DNA of 64,000 nucleotides from Cavia porcellus (GCF_034190915.1 NW_026947506.1:15437501-15501500), one strand, 5' to 3'; numbered from the stretch's first letter, positions 1-12,663 are shown. Translations and numbers: made by a program. Notes: generated by a model from the letters alone, not told the origin.

Positions 1-640
1 TATGCCTGGCCATTGGTCTGCAGAGGAGGAGCTGGGCAGATCTGGGGTACCCTCACCGGCCTCTCTGCGTGTCTGGAGGACTCTGGCAATCTCCGCCCAG
101 ACTGTTGGAGTCCCCCCAGGCTTCCAGGTGCAGTGAAGGGGAGAGGTGGGTTTGAGGCTTCCACATCAGCCTCCCCATTCCGGTTACACTTGGAGAAGTG
201 CTGAACTCCCGGTGGGCCGGCCCACACTATCAGCCGAGCCCAGGCTGTTTTGCGGCCACGCCTAGCCATCAGTGTACAGAGGAGGAGCTGGGCGGATCTG
301 GGGTGCCTGCATCGGCCTCTTCATGTGTCTGGAGAACTGTGGATATCTCTGCAACCAGGGAGGGTCCACAGGTTCCTGAGACACCGCAGCCTGTGGTGAG
401 TACCCTAACACGGCTGCGATTGAAGAACTGTGGACCTTCCAAGGGGCAGGTGGGCGCACAGTGTCCCTGAGGCCCAGCTTGTCTGGAACTGTGGAGTTCT
501 GAGCAGGCAGAGGAGGGCCACTGGTTCTGTAGGCCCAATGGCTTGGGATAGTGCAGTGCCAGAGTCTCAGTAGCTCCAAACATAGAAGGGGATTTTCAAC
601 AGATCCTGAGGAAGCTTTAAAATAACACTTGAAACACAGA
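1..640 (+). promoter_or_regulatory. L1 5' UTR promoter region with ~256-bp tandem monomers
   Basis: A GC-rich segment recurs. The stretch starting at base 5 (cctggcc) and containing gaggaggagctgggc at 23 comes back at 261 (cctagcc) with the same 15-mer at 279, a period of 256 bp. The similarity continues through a catcggcct-like block and a tgtgtctgga block. Known rodent L1 families carry tandem promoter monomers upstream of ORF1. By analogy this is the internal promoter, followed by a non-repeated tether of about 200 bp. Only one full unit and one partial unit fall inside the window. Confidence 0.7.
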
Positions 641-651
641 AATATAGGAAA

Positions 652-1705
652 ATGACAAAACGAAAGACCAAATTACAACCTCAAACCCCCAGCCCATCTC
701 AAGAAACCCTAGGAGCGATGTATATAGAAGAAAATATATCCCATCCACCTCATATATCGGACACAATAGCTACTGAAATTGACAAGCAACTCCAGGAAGC
801 TTTAAAGAAATTCAAACTCGAAATAATCTCCCAGATAAAAGAAGAAATGATAAAAGAAATGCAAGAAATTCTAAATATATCTAAAGAAAACACAGATAAA
901 AAATTGGAGGAACTAAACAAAAAGATAGAATCCCTAGACAAGCAATATAAGAAACAAACAGAATACATAATGCAGATGCACAGAGATATACAGGAAATAA
1001 AAAAACTCCACTGAAAGTTGTAAAAACCGCCTTAATGAAAGTGAAGATAGAATTTCAGACCTTGAAGACAGGATTGCAGCTAGTGAACAGGAAAGGAAAG
1101 ATCTTTTGAAAATAACAAGGAATCAGGAAGCAACAATTCAACAACTGCAAGACGATGCAAAGAAGAATAACATAAGAATGATAGGCATTAATGAAAGAGA
1201 GGGAGACAACATGAAGGATGTCAGGAGGATATTTAGAGAAGTAATAGCTGAAAATTTCCCAAGCATGAGATCAGAAACTGACATCAGGATCAGTGAAGCA
1301 TATAGAACTCCAAACAGTCATAACCAAAATAAAACTACACCCAGACATATAATAATCACCATCCCAGAAATCCAACACAAGAATAGATTATTAAAAGCTG
1401 TCAGAGAGAAAAGACAGATCACTTATAAAGGAAAACCTATCAGAATCACAGCAGACTTCTCAGCACAAACGATAAAGTCAAGAAGAGCATGGAGTGAATT
1501 ATTCCAGATCCTAAAGCAAAATGATTTCCAACCAAGACTGATATATCCTGCAAAACTATCATTCAAAATAGATGGTGCAATACGATACTTCCATGACAAA
1601 GAACAGCTGAAAAACTTCAGGAACACGAAACCAACCCTGCAAAAAATATTGAAAGACAGTTTAGATACACAAAGGAAAAAACCACTAAGCAAAGCAAGTA
1701 ATTAA
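652..1705 (+). pseudogene. L1 ORF1 (RNA-binding chaperone), one frameshift
   Basis: ORF1p is the L1 RNP protein: an N-terminal coiled coil trimerises it, and RRM and C-terminal domains bind L1 RNA. The ATG at 652 opens a lysine- and glutamate-rich heptad-like region to 1014. The reading then continues in the next frame (from about 1013, through the run of seven A at about 999-1005) to the stop at 1705. The C-terminal part (about 1,106-1,640) contains the typical basic block ITADFSAQTIKSRRAW. The total, about 351 codons, is normal for ORF1. A single A indel in the homopolymer explains the break, so either a recent mutation or a sequence error is possible. Confidence 0.88.
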
Positions 1706-1724
1706 ACAGAACAGAAAGATAAAG

Positions 1725-4700
1725 ATGCAACAGCAGAGTGATAACATTCCTACAATTAACCAGCATTTAACAGTAATAACCATTAATGTAAATGGTCTCA
1801 ATGCACCAATCAAAAGAAACAGACTAGCAGAATGGATCAAGAAACAAAATCCAACCATATGCTGTTTACAGGAAACCCATCTAACCCAGAAGGATACTCA
1901 CAAAACTGAAAGTCAAAGGATGGAAAACAATTCTTCATGCAGAAGGAATCCAAAAAAAGGCAGGAGTAGCCATTCTGTTTGCAGACAACGTGAACTTTAA
2001 ACCAACAATGACCATAAAGGACAAAGAAGGTCACTACATACTCGTAAGGGGAAAACTCCAAGAGGAAGAGATAACTATCTTAAATATATACACACCAAAC
2101 TCCAGAGCACCCAGTTATATAAAACAATTATTAACAGAAATGAAAACTCAAATTATCAGTAACACAATTGTAACAGGAGACCTTAATACACCACTGACAC
2201 CAAGGGACAGATCAACCAGACAGAAAATGAGCAAAGAAATAACAGAACTGAATCACACCTGTGAACAAATGGACTTGATAGACATATACAGAATGTTCCA
2301 CCCAACAACATCAGAATACACATTCTTCTCAGCAGTACATGGATCATTTTCTAAAATAGACCATATATTAGCTCACAGAACATATTTAAACAAATGCAAA
2401 AGAGTTGAAATCATCCCTTGCATATTATCGGATCATAGTGCTCTGAAATTAGAAATTAATGATAAAAGATACTGCAAAAATTCCACAAACACATGGAAAC
2501 TGAATAACACACTCTTGAGTAATCAGTGGGTCACAGAAGAAATTAAAGAAGAAATTAATACCTAAAAGAAAATGAAAATGCAGATACAACTTACCGGAAT
2601 CTGTGGGATGCAATGAAAGCCGTCCTGAGAGGAAAATTTATTTCACTGAGTTCCCACATCAGGAAAACAGAATGAATACAAATAAATAACTTGATGCTAC
2701 ACCTCAAACAGCTAGAAAAAGAAGAGCAAGTCAAGCCCAAAGCCAAAAGAAGAGAGGAAATTATAAAAATCAGAGCAGAAATCAATGCAATAGAGACTAA
2801 GAAAACAATCCAAAGAATCAACGAATCAAAGAGTTGGTTCTTTGAAAGAATAAATAAAATCGATAAGCCCCTAGCCAACCTTATTTTAAAAAGGGAAGAA
2901 AAAGCTCAAATTCATGCAATAAGAAATGAAAAAGGAGAAATCACTACAGACCCAATAGAAATACAGAGGATCATCAACACCTATTTTGAAAAACTCTACT
3001 CTCAAAAGTATGATAACACAGAAGAAATAGACAGATTCTTAGAAGCATATGAAGTACCAAAGCTAGATCAAGAGGATATAAAACTGTTGAATAACCCAAT
3101 CTCTGCTAATGACATTGAAAATGTAATTAAGTTCTTACCCACCTATAAGATCCCAGGCCCAGATGGATTCACTGCAGAATTCTACAAGAAATATAAAGAA
3201 GACCTAATGCCGACACTCCTCAAACTATTCAATCAAATTGAAAGGGAAGCAATCCTTTCTAAGTCATTCCTGGAAGCAAATATTACTCTAGTACCAAAAC
3301 CTGAGAAAGACCCAACTATAAAAGAGAATTATAGACCGATCTCCCTAATGAACACAGATGCAAAAATCCTCAATAAAATATTGGCAAATAGGATCCAGCA
3401 AATCATCAAGAAGATTATACACCATGACCAAGTGGGATTCATCCCAGGAATGCAAGGATGGTTCAACATACACAAATCAATAATGTAATCCACCATATCA
3501 ATAAAGCCAAAAATAAGAATCACATGATCATTTCTATAGATGCAGAAAAAGCCTTCGATAAGGTCCAACACTTATTCATGATAAGAACTTTACAGATAAT
3601 TGGAATAAATGGTCTTTACTTCAATATAATAAAGGCCATTTATGAGAAACCAACAGCCAGCATCATACTAAATGGCCAAAAATTGAAAGCCTTTACTTTA
3701 AAATCGGGCACAAGACAAGGATGTCCTTTATCACCACTCCTATTTAATATAATACTGGAAGTGCTAGCCAGAGCAATTAGGCAAGAAAGAGAAATAAAAG
3801 GGGTAAAGATAGGAAAAGAAGAAGTTAAATTATCATTGTTTGCAGATGACATGATACTCTACATAGAAGACCCCCTAAACTCCATTGAAAGACTCTTAGA
3901 TACAATAAATAAATTCAGTAATGTGGCTGGATACAAAATCAATACTCAGAAATCAATAGCATTCCTATACACAAACAACAAAATTACAGAGAGGGAAATA
4001 AGAGAAACTGGACTATTCACATTAGCAAGCAAAAAAATGAAATATTTAGGAATTACTCTTACGAAAGAAGTGAAAGACTTATACAGTGAAAATTATAATA
4101 CACTGAAAAAGGAAATTGAAGATGATCTCAGAAAATGGAAAGACATACCTTGCTCATGGATAGGAAGAACAAACATTGTGAAAATGGCCATTCTCCCAAA
4201 ACTGTTATATAGATTCAATGCAATCCCAATAGAAATACCATCAACATACCTTATAGATCTAGAGAAATCACTCCTAAATTTCATCTGGAACCAGAAGAGA
4301 CCTAGAATCGCAAAGGCAATTCTAAGCAGCAAAGACAAAGCAGGAGGCATCACAATCCCTGACTTGAAGTTATACTACAAAGCAACAGTAGTAAAATCAA
4401 CATGGTATTGGAATCAAAACAGAGCCAAAGATCAGTGGAATAGATTAGAAGATACAACCACAACTACAAACACACTCAACCACCTTATCTTTGATAAAGG
4501 AGCCAAGCAGTTTCACTGGAAGAATGACAGTCTCTTTAATAAATGGTGCTGGAAAAACTGGCTCTCCATTTGCCGAAAACTAAAGCTAGACCCATGTCTA
4601 TCACCATGTACTAAATTAAAATCTAAATGGGTCAAAGATCTGAATATTAAAACAGAAACACTAAATCTATTGGAAGACAAATTAGGTAGAAACCTTGGAG

Positions 4701-5560
4701 ACATAGGAGTAGGTAAAGAATTCATGAACAGGACTCAAACCGCATGGGAAATACTTCCCAGAATCAATAATTGGGACCACTTCTTATTAAAAAGTTTCTG
4801 CATGTCAAAAGAAATCTCCAGCATAGTGAAAAGAAAACCCACAAACTGGGAAAAGATTTTAGTGAACTCTTTCTCAGACAAGAGCCTCTTGTCTAAAACA
4901 TATAAAGAATTAAAGAAACTCAGACCTCCAAAATTCAAAGATCCAATCCAAAAATGGGCATCTGAGATGAATACGCAATTCTCAGATGAAGAAATGCAAA
5001 TGGCAAATAAATACATGAAAAAATGCTCATCATCATTGGTCATTAGAGAAATGCAAATTAAAACCACACTGAGATACCATCTCACTCCTGAAAGAATGGC
5101 CAGGATCAAGAAAACCAACAACAACAAATGCTGGAGAGGCTGTGGGGGGAAAGGAACTCTCCTGCACTGCTGGTGGGAGTGTAGACTGGTACAGCCTTTG
5201 TGGAGATCTGTCTGGAGATTTCTCAAAAAGCTGGGATTGGAAGTCCCATTTATTCCAGCTATTCCACTTCTAGGCATATTCCCAGAAGAACTGAAAGCAT
5301 CATACCACAGTGATATATGTGCACCTATGTTTATAGCAGCACAATTTGTAATCGCCAGATCTTGGAAACAACCCAAGTGTCCATCAACTGAGGAATGGAT
5401 AAAAAAGTGGTGGTATGTCTATACAATGGAGTATTATTCAGCTATAAAGAAGGATCACATTGAGATATTTATCAATAAATGGGCGCAGCTTGAGACCATA
5501 CTCATAAGTGAAATAAATCAATCTTGCATGTGTGAATACCGAATAGTTTCCCTAATGTAA
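1725..5560 (+). pseudogene. L1 ORF2 (endonuclease-reverse transcriptase), disrupted
   Basis: ORF2p nicks target DNA and primes reverse transcription from the nick. The N-terminal APE-type endonuclease begins at 1725 (INVNGLNAPIK); its SDHSALK motif lies near 2,430. The RT domain has the FADD catalytic motif intact at 3839-3850. A C-terminal Cys/Trp-rich domain lies near 5,125-5,220 and the terminal [13 protein letters not shown] block near 5,430. The span is about 1,279 codons, the usual size. The frame changes near 1,902, near 2,560 and near 3,483, and there is an in-frame TGA at 2673-2675. The lesion at 3,483 is a missing A compared with the second L1 copy at about 7,230, which keeps the frame there. 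Confidence 0.92.
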
Positions 5561-6707
5561 GTAATGATTCAAATATATAAAAATATGTGGTAATCATGAT
5601 TCCCCATTAGGTGGACTTGAAGCCTTATAAAGGTTTCACTCATTAATTAGAAAGGCTTTATTCTGGGCTTCTTGATATGGAAATATTTGAAGCTAGAGTA
5701 TATGAAGTTTTATCCAAATATTTCAAGGAAAAAGACAGACACTATGGTAACTACTATTAAGTCGGGTTATATGGTGGTGAAGTACTAGGTTGCTGAAACA
5801 ATCATGCTTTGACCTCTATTTTTATATTGTTATGTCCTGTTTTATCTCAACCTCCCCCTTATTCTTTTAAAAAAATTATGTAGTCATTTCTTATGCTTGT
5901 TTTAAAAAGGGGAAAAATTAAAAAAATTAGGATATATAATAGTAACTCTTTTTGATTTCCAATTAACTTGTTTTGAAGTCCTGTAATACTCCCACTATCT
6001 TGTTTTGACTGATTAGACTCTGTTCCATTCTGTATGATAGTATCAAGTTTGAGGGTATAGGCAACTACTTTGAAGGCAATAAGATTCACTAAGATGCCCA
6101 TTCTGGTTTGACTATTGTCTCCTTTGGAAGTCCTGTAATGTTTACAATGCCTAAGTTTTATTAGTCTTGTTCTCTCCTGTTTTGTCCAACTTTATAATAT
6201 CTAATGAGATAGACAATTCTTTTTCAGGAAACGAGAGACAACATTGATAACCATTGTTGATAACCTTGTACTCTGTTCTACATCATGTGCTATGTCTATC
6301 CTTGGTTTTGACTGACAGCTTTTTTTTGCCATATTTGACTGTATTCTCTCCCCCCCAAAAAAGTAATAAGAACTAAGGAGTAATAAAATCCAAAATGTGT
6401 AAATTTTATTGTAAAAAAGAGCTCTAACGGATATAACAGCAAGTGTGTTTAGGGGTGTTAAATAGCTGACTATATTAATGTTTTTGGATCATTGAACACA
6501 GCTGTTTGCAGTCTCTCTGTTTGGATGTCCACTTTGTATTCTTTGATACCGTGATTTGAGCAACTATTTCTAAGATGATAATATGTCATCTATTAATGGG
6601 TGATTTCTTACTGTTTTTTTTTTTTTGTAGTTCTGTATTACGTGTACCCTTACACCGCTTTGTTTTATTTTGTGTTTTTCTCTTTTTCCTCTTAAATAAA
6701 AAAAAAA
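5561..6707 (+). other. L1 3' UTR (inferred), no gene
   Basis: This AT-rich sequence between the ORF2 stop and the next L1 fragment has no credible ORF. It contains two related stretches beginning gaagtcctgtaat near 5,974 and 6,126, which hints at an internal duplication, as well as several homopurine/homopyrimidine runs (for example ccccccc then aaaaaa near 6,352). It ends in an A-rich tail. Its assignment to the upstream L1 rests on position and length only. Confidence 0.55.
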
Positions 6708-8436
6708 GAAATACAGAAGATCATCAACACGTATTTCAAAAACTTCTACTCTCAAAGGTTTGATAACACAGAAGAAATAGACAGATTCCTAAAAGCATAT
6801 GAAATACCAAAGCTAGGTCATGAAGATGTAGAACTACTGAATAACCTAATTTGTATTAATGAAATTGAAAATGTAATTAAATCTTTACATACATAGAAGA
6901 GCCCAGGCCCAGACAGATTCACTGCAGAAAAATACAAGAAATACAAAGATGACCTAAGGCCAACACTCCTCAAACTCTTCAATGAAATTGAAAGGGAAGC
7001 ACTCTTTCCTAATCCATTCCTAGAAGCAAATATTACTCTAGCATCAAAACCAGAGACGGGCCCAACTGAAAAAGAGAACTATAGACCAATCTCCCTAATG
7101 AACACAGATGCAAAAATCCTCAATAAAATATTGGCAAAAAGGATGCAGCAAATCATCAAAAAGATTATACACCATGACCAAGTGGGATTCATCCCGGGCA
7201 TGCAGGGATGGTTCAACATACATAAATCAATAAATGTAATCCACCATATCAATAAAGCCAAAAGTAAGAATCACATGATCATTTCTATAGATGTGGAAAA
7301 AGCTTTTGATAAGGTCCAACATTCATTTTTGATAAGAACCTTGCAGAAAATTGGAATAGATGGTCTTTGCCTCAATATAATAAAGGCCATCTATGAGAAA
7401 CCAACAGCCAAAATCATACTAAATGGCCAAAAATTGAAGTCCTTTACTTTAAAATCAGGTACAAGTCAAGGATGTCCCTTATCACCACTCCTATTTAATA
7501 TAGTACTGGAAATACTGGCCAGAGCAATTAGACAGAGAGAGAAATAAAAGGCATAAAGATAGGAAAAGAAGAAGTTAAATTATCATTATTTGCAAATGAC
7601 ATGGTCCTCTATATAGAAGATCCCCAAAACTGCATTAAAAGACTCCTAGGTATAATAAATAAATTCAGTAATGTAGCTGGATACAGAATCAATACTCAAA
7701 AATCAATAGCATTCCTATACACTAACAACAAAGTCACAGAGAGAGAAATAAGTGAGGCAACAACCTTCACACTAGCAACCAAAAAAAGATGAAATATTCA
7801 GGAATTACTCTCACAAAATAAGTAAATGACCTATACAGGGAAAATTACAATACACTGAAAAATGAAATTGAAGATGGTCTCAGAAAATGGAAAGACATCC
7901 CTTGCTCATGGGTAGGAAGAATAAATATTGGAAAAATTGACATTCTCCCAGAACTTTTATACAGATTCAATGCAATCCCGATAAAATTACCATCAAAATG
8001 GCTCATAGAACTCGAGAAATCACTCCTAAAATTCATCTGGAGTGAGAAGAGCCTTACAATAGCAAGGACAGTTCTAAGCAGCAAAGGCAAGACAGGAGTT
8101 ATCAAAATCCCTGACTTGAAGTTATACTACATGGCAACTGTAGTAAAAATCAACATGGTACTGGAACCAAAACAGATCCAAAGATAAGTGGAATAGATTA
8201 GAAGATACAACCACAACTACAAACACATTCAACCACCTTATCTTTGCTAACGGGGCCGAACATGTTCACTGGAAGAACGACAGTCTCTTTAATAAACGGT
8301 GCTGGAAAAACTGGCTCGCCATATGCCGAAAACTAAAACTAGACCCATGCCTATCACCATGTAGTAAAATAAATCTAAATGGGTCAAAGATCTAAATATT
8401 AAAACAGAAACACTAAATCTATTGGAAGACAAATTG
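6708..8436 (+). mobile_element. Second LINE-1 fragment, internal part of ORF2
   Basis: The sequence is collinear with 2,956-4,684 of the first L1: end of the linker, all of the RT domain and part of the region after it. It is broken by several stops and frameshifts. The longest open piece is 7,098-7,547. The RT catalytic motif at about 7,590 reads FAND instead of FADD, so the first metal-binding Asp is Asn. The piece begins directly after the A-rich tail of the first L1. It stops abruptly before a MaLR-like LTR, so it lacks both the L1 5' half and the 3' end. Confidence 0.88.
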
Positions 8437-8438
8437 GG

Positions 8439-8745
8439 TGTGAAGACAAATGGATGTGAGCTTCCAGAGTTTGTGAATGTCTCAGGGTTCAATGCTGGGC
8501 TTATGGGTGTGTGGAGTAAACTGAAGTGGGTGTGGGCCATATAAAAATTAAGAGAGAGAAAGGGTCTTCTCTCTATGATCCTCTCCTTTGCTCTTGTTCC
8601 TTGTGTTCTTTTCCACTACCATTGATCTCTACACTTTGACCCTTTGCCTTGGAGATAGTTAATGATTGGCTGAAATCTCCACCACCTATGAGCTAAATAA
8701 ACCTTTCCATCTTTAATTTCAAATGTGACACCAGGCTTTCTATGG
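8439..8745 (+). mobile_element. MaLR-type solo LTR (partial)
   Basis: This resembles the LTRs at 25.4 and 31.0 kb. All three share a stretch around ttctctctatg(a/c)tcc, a Cys/Leu-like pyrimidine block (ttgctcttgttcctt), then taaataaacctttc near the 3' end. That arrangement is characteristic of mammalian MaLR (ERVL-derived) LTRs. The 5' third is poorly conserved. It begins with TG immediately after the L1 fragment, so its insertion or a later deletion may have removed the L1 3' end. Confidence 0.55.
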
Positions 8746-8818
8746 CTACCTGGAGCCAATTCCTTGGAAGGTTGCAGGGCCCTGCAGCACTGGGAAAGAT
8801 TCCCTTTGGAGACTGGGA

Positions 8819-9640
8819 TTGGCATGCAAAACTTTAAAAGACTTAAAAGAAAAAGACCTTCACCTCCTTCTTAAATGGGTGGTATGTGGCTTGGCAACTG
8901 AACAGTCAACCGTGTTGGGCCCTCTAACTTACATGGCCCAGGAATTCATCTGGGACGATGAATTACAGGACATGACTTCTGATCTGTATTCAAAAGGGAA
9001 TGAGAGACTTAAAGCTAATGTAGGATTTCCTAATGGGTGTAGACATGTCCCAGTCCCACAGCCAGCAGAAGCCACTGTGTAGTTCATTACAGAGGCACTC
9101 CAGTTAAAAACAAAAAACTCACTTCAAACCCATGGGAAGAGTTTCAGGCAGTGTGGCCATGTGAGATTCATGAAGGAGTTTCCCTACATTTGTGCACATA
9201 TATTTGTTTTATTTGCAGTGGTCTGACACTTCAGAAGCTCAGGAGTAATAGATGGGGCATGATCTCTTGTGTTGTGCCAAGATATGGCAAGACATATGAC
9301 AGCATGGCCAAAAAGCTGAGGCTAGGCTATTGAGAATCAAGACATAAACCCTGCCTCTCATTGGGAAGGGTCTTAACAGTTGCCTGGACAAAGGCATTAC
9401 AGTGGTGGGATGCCTGAGGAAAAATACTGACTTCTGAAGATATAAGCATCTGTCCAGGGGCAAGGACCATAAACTTAGCCCTCCAGGTTGAAGTCCTCAC
9501 TCAAAATATAGCTCAATTTTTGAATGCTAAGTGCCAGCCTAGGTTGTTGCTTCTGGATGTACCTGTTCAAATGAAAGAAGGGGTTTCATAAAACCATATA
9601 GTTCTTTGTTGGTTAATGAAAACATGAGGAGGTCATTGTG
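8819..9640 (+). pseudogene. Possible ERV internal remnant (unassigned)
   Basis: An 87-codon open stretch (8,819-9,082) lies downstream of the MaLR LTR, followed by shorter open pieces to about 9,640. The wording (LKDLKEKDLHLLLKWVVCG and a later Pro-rich end) looks like a degraded retroviral gag, and the position next to an LTR fits. I see no diagnostic motif (no MHR, zinc knuckle or protease motif). It could be unrelated spacer DNA. Confidence 0.25.
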
Positions 9641-9779
9641 CCCAGTTAAAAATCAAAAGTTACATACATATGACCCAGACCTTAGAGGAGAAGGATTGGG
9701 GAATCCACTAAGTTTGCTTTAAGGCTGGGGAGATCTAAGGACACCTGAGGATTTGAACTCCGATGTGCAGCCCAGGATA

Positions 9780-10120
9780 AGAGGGATACAGTTACATAAC
9801 AATGATAGTACAGAATAAGACACATGCACTGGTTAATGCAGCATGCAAGAATGTAAATATAAGATAAGAAGCTGTATAAGAATCATACAATTAAGAATGT
9901 AAATATAAGATAATAAGCTCTATAAGAGTCATACAATAAAGATTGTAAAGATGCAAAGCAGACTTTTGCTATGGCCCTCTTCTTTGTTCCATGCAGCTTA
10001 CATTTATTTCAGATAGACTGCACATGTGAATTCTTTATCCTTGTGACCTCACCCTTGAAAATCTTGCGTGGGCTCCTGGAGTGCACTGGCATAGAGAAGG
10101 ATTTTCTCTTTTTTGGAGAA
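9780..10120 (+). mobile_element. LTR-like segment, family uncertain
   Basis: It contains an imperfect tandem duplication (gaatgtaaatataagataa at about 9,850 and again at about 9,895), an AATAAA-containing stretch near 9,927, then a pyrimidine-rich block with ccttgtgacctcac. A related arrangement (gagaatgtaaatgtgagata, then cttgcaacctcac) lies at 28,270-28,440. The shared layout suggests the 3' halves of LTRs from the same family. No terminal repeats or target-site duplication were identified. Confidence 0.35.
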
Positions 10121-10426
10121 AATGCTTAGTTGACTACATTTTCAGCTCAGAAAGACAAGTATGGTAGTGTCCTACACACAATGTATAAATATGTGTGAAT
10201 GCAAAACTGCTCCCCAAGTATTTTAATCTCATTTTCATTTGCATGTTTAGTGTCTTTATTTCTGAGTCACAGAGATATATGGGTCAATATTTCTAAATCA
10301 CACCATAATGACATCTTACAGGCTCTATCACTGAGATAATGACCAGTATATTAAACACCAGCAGTGTTCTCATCAAATTCCATGAAACCTGATATATTTA
10401 TGTGGACATGATAAGAAATCTGTCCA

Positions 10427-10517
10427 GGGGCTGGGTATTTAGCTCAGCACCATAAGCGCCGGCCTTGCAGGCGGGCAGTGGTGAGTTCAATCCCTGGTAC
10501 CGATGAAAATGAAAAGA

Positions 10518-10553
<36 letters not shown>

Positions 10554-10574
10554 AGAGAGAGAGAAAGAACAAAA
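10427..10574 (+). mobile_element. tRNA-derived (ID-like) SINE with target-site duplication
   Basis: The body starts ggggctgggtatttagctca (A-box region of the pol III promoter) and has gtgagttcaatccct (B box). It ends in a 39-base A run and a short GA repeat. An 11-bp direct repeat, aaatctgtcca, flanks it at 10,416-10,426 and 10,575-10,585, the target-site duplication of L1-mediated insertion. The clean tail and intact duplication indicate a young insertion. It is at the left edge of D1 and is absent from the matching place in D2. Confidence 0.9.
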
Positions 10575-12663
10575 AAATCTGTCCAAATTGTTCTCTTTTA
10601 GCAGACTTAACACCTTATTTCATAATTGTAATAGCACCAATCAGCATCATCTTCAACTTTCATATCAATACAATCTCCAAGTTGCATATTTTCCACCTGC
10701 CCTTAGTTATTTTTAGATCTGGGACAGTCCTTCAAATATGAGCTATTAGATATACTTCGGTTCTATAGATTTTGATATTTCAACATTCCAAAGGTAATTT
10801 TTTGTGCAAGGCAAATACAAATAGAAACCATGTACAACATGAAATGTTTCTTCCGTATAGCTCTTTTTACAGTAATGAACCACTGCATTTAAAGTTGAAT
10901 TTAATGTTGGAAGGAAATTTACACTACCCAGAAAAATGAATAAATGTCAATCTTGAAGGTGAATTTGAACAGTTTTCCATGTAACTCTGTTTGTGCAGAA
11001 ATGGCTGGAAAGCCAGGCTTCTGGCATGACTGATGGAAGGTGGGAAATTTCTTTTGCCTCTAACACAGACCTAGGGTTGTATTTCATTTGAATGGGCCCA
11101 AAAAAGTTCAGATTCTTGTGTAGAATTTCCAGGCATATGCACATGCTTAGTAATAAGTTGTTGTTTATTGAGAACACACAATGTCAGCACCAAGAATAGG
11201 CTGAATTGAAAGTGCAAGGGAGAAGGAAGAGGAATGGAACCTTCATTGTATCCAGCATACAGTACATAAGAATTCAGATCCAGCTGTCTCCCATAAGGGT
11301 CAGATCCCTCTCATTCACATGCCTGCTGTGGTTGCCAGATACATTTGATCACAGGTGTCTCCCACGGTGGTCAGACACCTCTAACTCCAGGGTGATCCTA
11401 TACCATGCCTTATTGTTGTCAATAAAGTGCCACCTTACAGTGACTATAACTGTAAACTAAATATGAACTAATGATAAACATAATCACACAAGTAGTGTTT
11501 TTAGTTGGATAAAGGAAAGAGAATGGATCACTTAATCTGTCTGTTTCTAAATATACTGCTAATGCTTCTAACACATGGACCTCCTGCATAGTTCATTTGT
11601 TTATATGATAGTCTTATTCACATAGATGTTGAAAATATGACAGAATGTCTTCATTAGGAGTTTGAGGATTTGCAGCATGCATCTTTTGATGACACAGATA
11701 AGTTGGGGCTTTAGGGGAACTTCCAGGGGATTTGATCAGATCATTAGAGGCTTCCCAAGTGCAGTTGGTAACTTCCTTGCTTTAAAGGACTATAAATTAT
11801 GAGAAATGCCTGTTCATCTTCTGTCATATTGTTAGTTATACATGAGCAAACAAACAGGTGTTGTTTTCAAAATAATTTTCTCTTAATGTTTTACAGGCAT
11901 TAATCCTTTTAAGATTGGGACCACTACACAGAGAGAAGTATTTTTTCCCTGGGGATGGGTCTGCCCCTCAGCCATAAACATTCCAGAACTATGACATCAG
12001 GCTGATGACCTGGTGTATGACCAAATATACACCAGCCCATCTGCTGATGCTCAACAGCTTGCCTCCCATTATTGTAAGAGAGTCCATTTAGCCCCCATAT
12101 CTGAATGTGACCCTTCAACCACGTAACCTTCTGTCCTTGCCTGGTTTCTGTCTAGAATTTAACGAACATACTTTTGTTTTTTTGTAAATTTATACTTTCA
12201 ATATAAACTCCATCTCAAAAATTCACCTACACTAAATCACTGTGAGACAGATTTGTACTCTGAGAAGCTGTGGCATTAGATCCTTGTTCTGCAATATTTT
12301 AGCCTTTAATCCACTCTGCTACATTTCTTATTGCACTTTGAATATTATTTTATATTTGATTTAGTGAAGAAATGTGTAATTTCAAAATTATAGATTCATT
12401 TCTTACAAAATATTTATTATTTATGTTTTCAAAAAGGAAAAATAATAAATTTGGGTGTTTTCTCATGTAGGAAGATGAGCTAATCAGAAGAAACTGGGAT
12501 GAACCTCCACAAGCAGTAAGTCAGGTATGGAGAGCTGAGAAATATGTGTTGTACTACTTTTCACACAGAATGTAATAAAGAATTTCCAATTTTGCACTTT
12601 TTGTTTTGTTTTGTTTTGTTTAAGGGGAGGAGAGAATGGAAGTGAAATAAAACTAAAGGGGGG

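Larger units (their letters stand above)
1..6707 (+). mobile_element. Near-complete LINE-1 with monomeric 5' UTR
   Basis: The order is that of an autonomous L1: GC-rich 5' UTR with tandem monomers (1 to about 650), ORF1 (652-1705), a 19-base gap, ORF2 (1725-5560) and an AT-rich 3' UTR of about 1.1 kb. The 3' UTR ends in an A-rich stretch at about 6,694-6,708. The element runs off the left edge, so its true start and number of monomers are unknown. ORF1 has one frameshift and ORF2 three frameshifts plus one in-frame stop, so it is dead as written but not ancient. The 3' boundary is inferred from the A-rich tail and the abrupt start of another L1 fragment right after it. Confidence 0.9.

Noticed and set aside
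262..583. Overlapping 105- and 104-codon minus-strand ORFs at the window start
   Set aside because: They lie in the GC-rich L1 5' UTR monomers, where chance open frames are common.
4735..5376. 213-codon ORF antisense to L1 ORF2
   Set aside because: It is a shadow of the ORF2 sense frame with no independent support.
10427..10500. Possible tRNA gene
   Set aside because: A and B boxes are present, but the acceptor stem does not pair and an A tail and target-site duplication mark it as a SINE.
10478..10741. Lysine-rich 87-codon ORF
   Set aside because: It runs through a SINE B box and its poly(A) tail.
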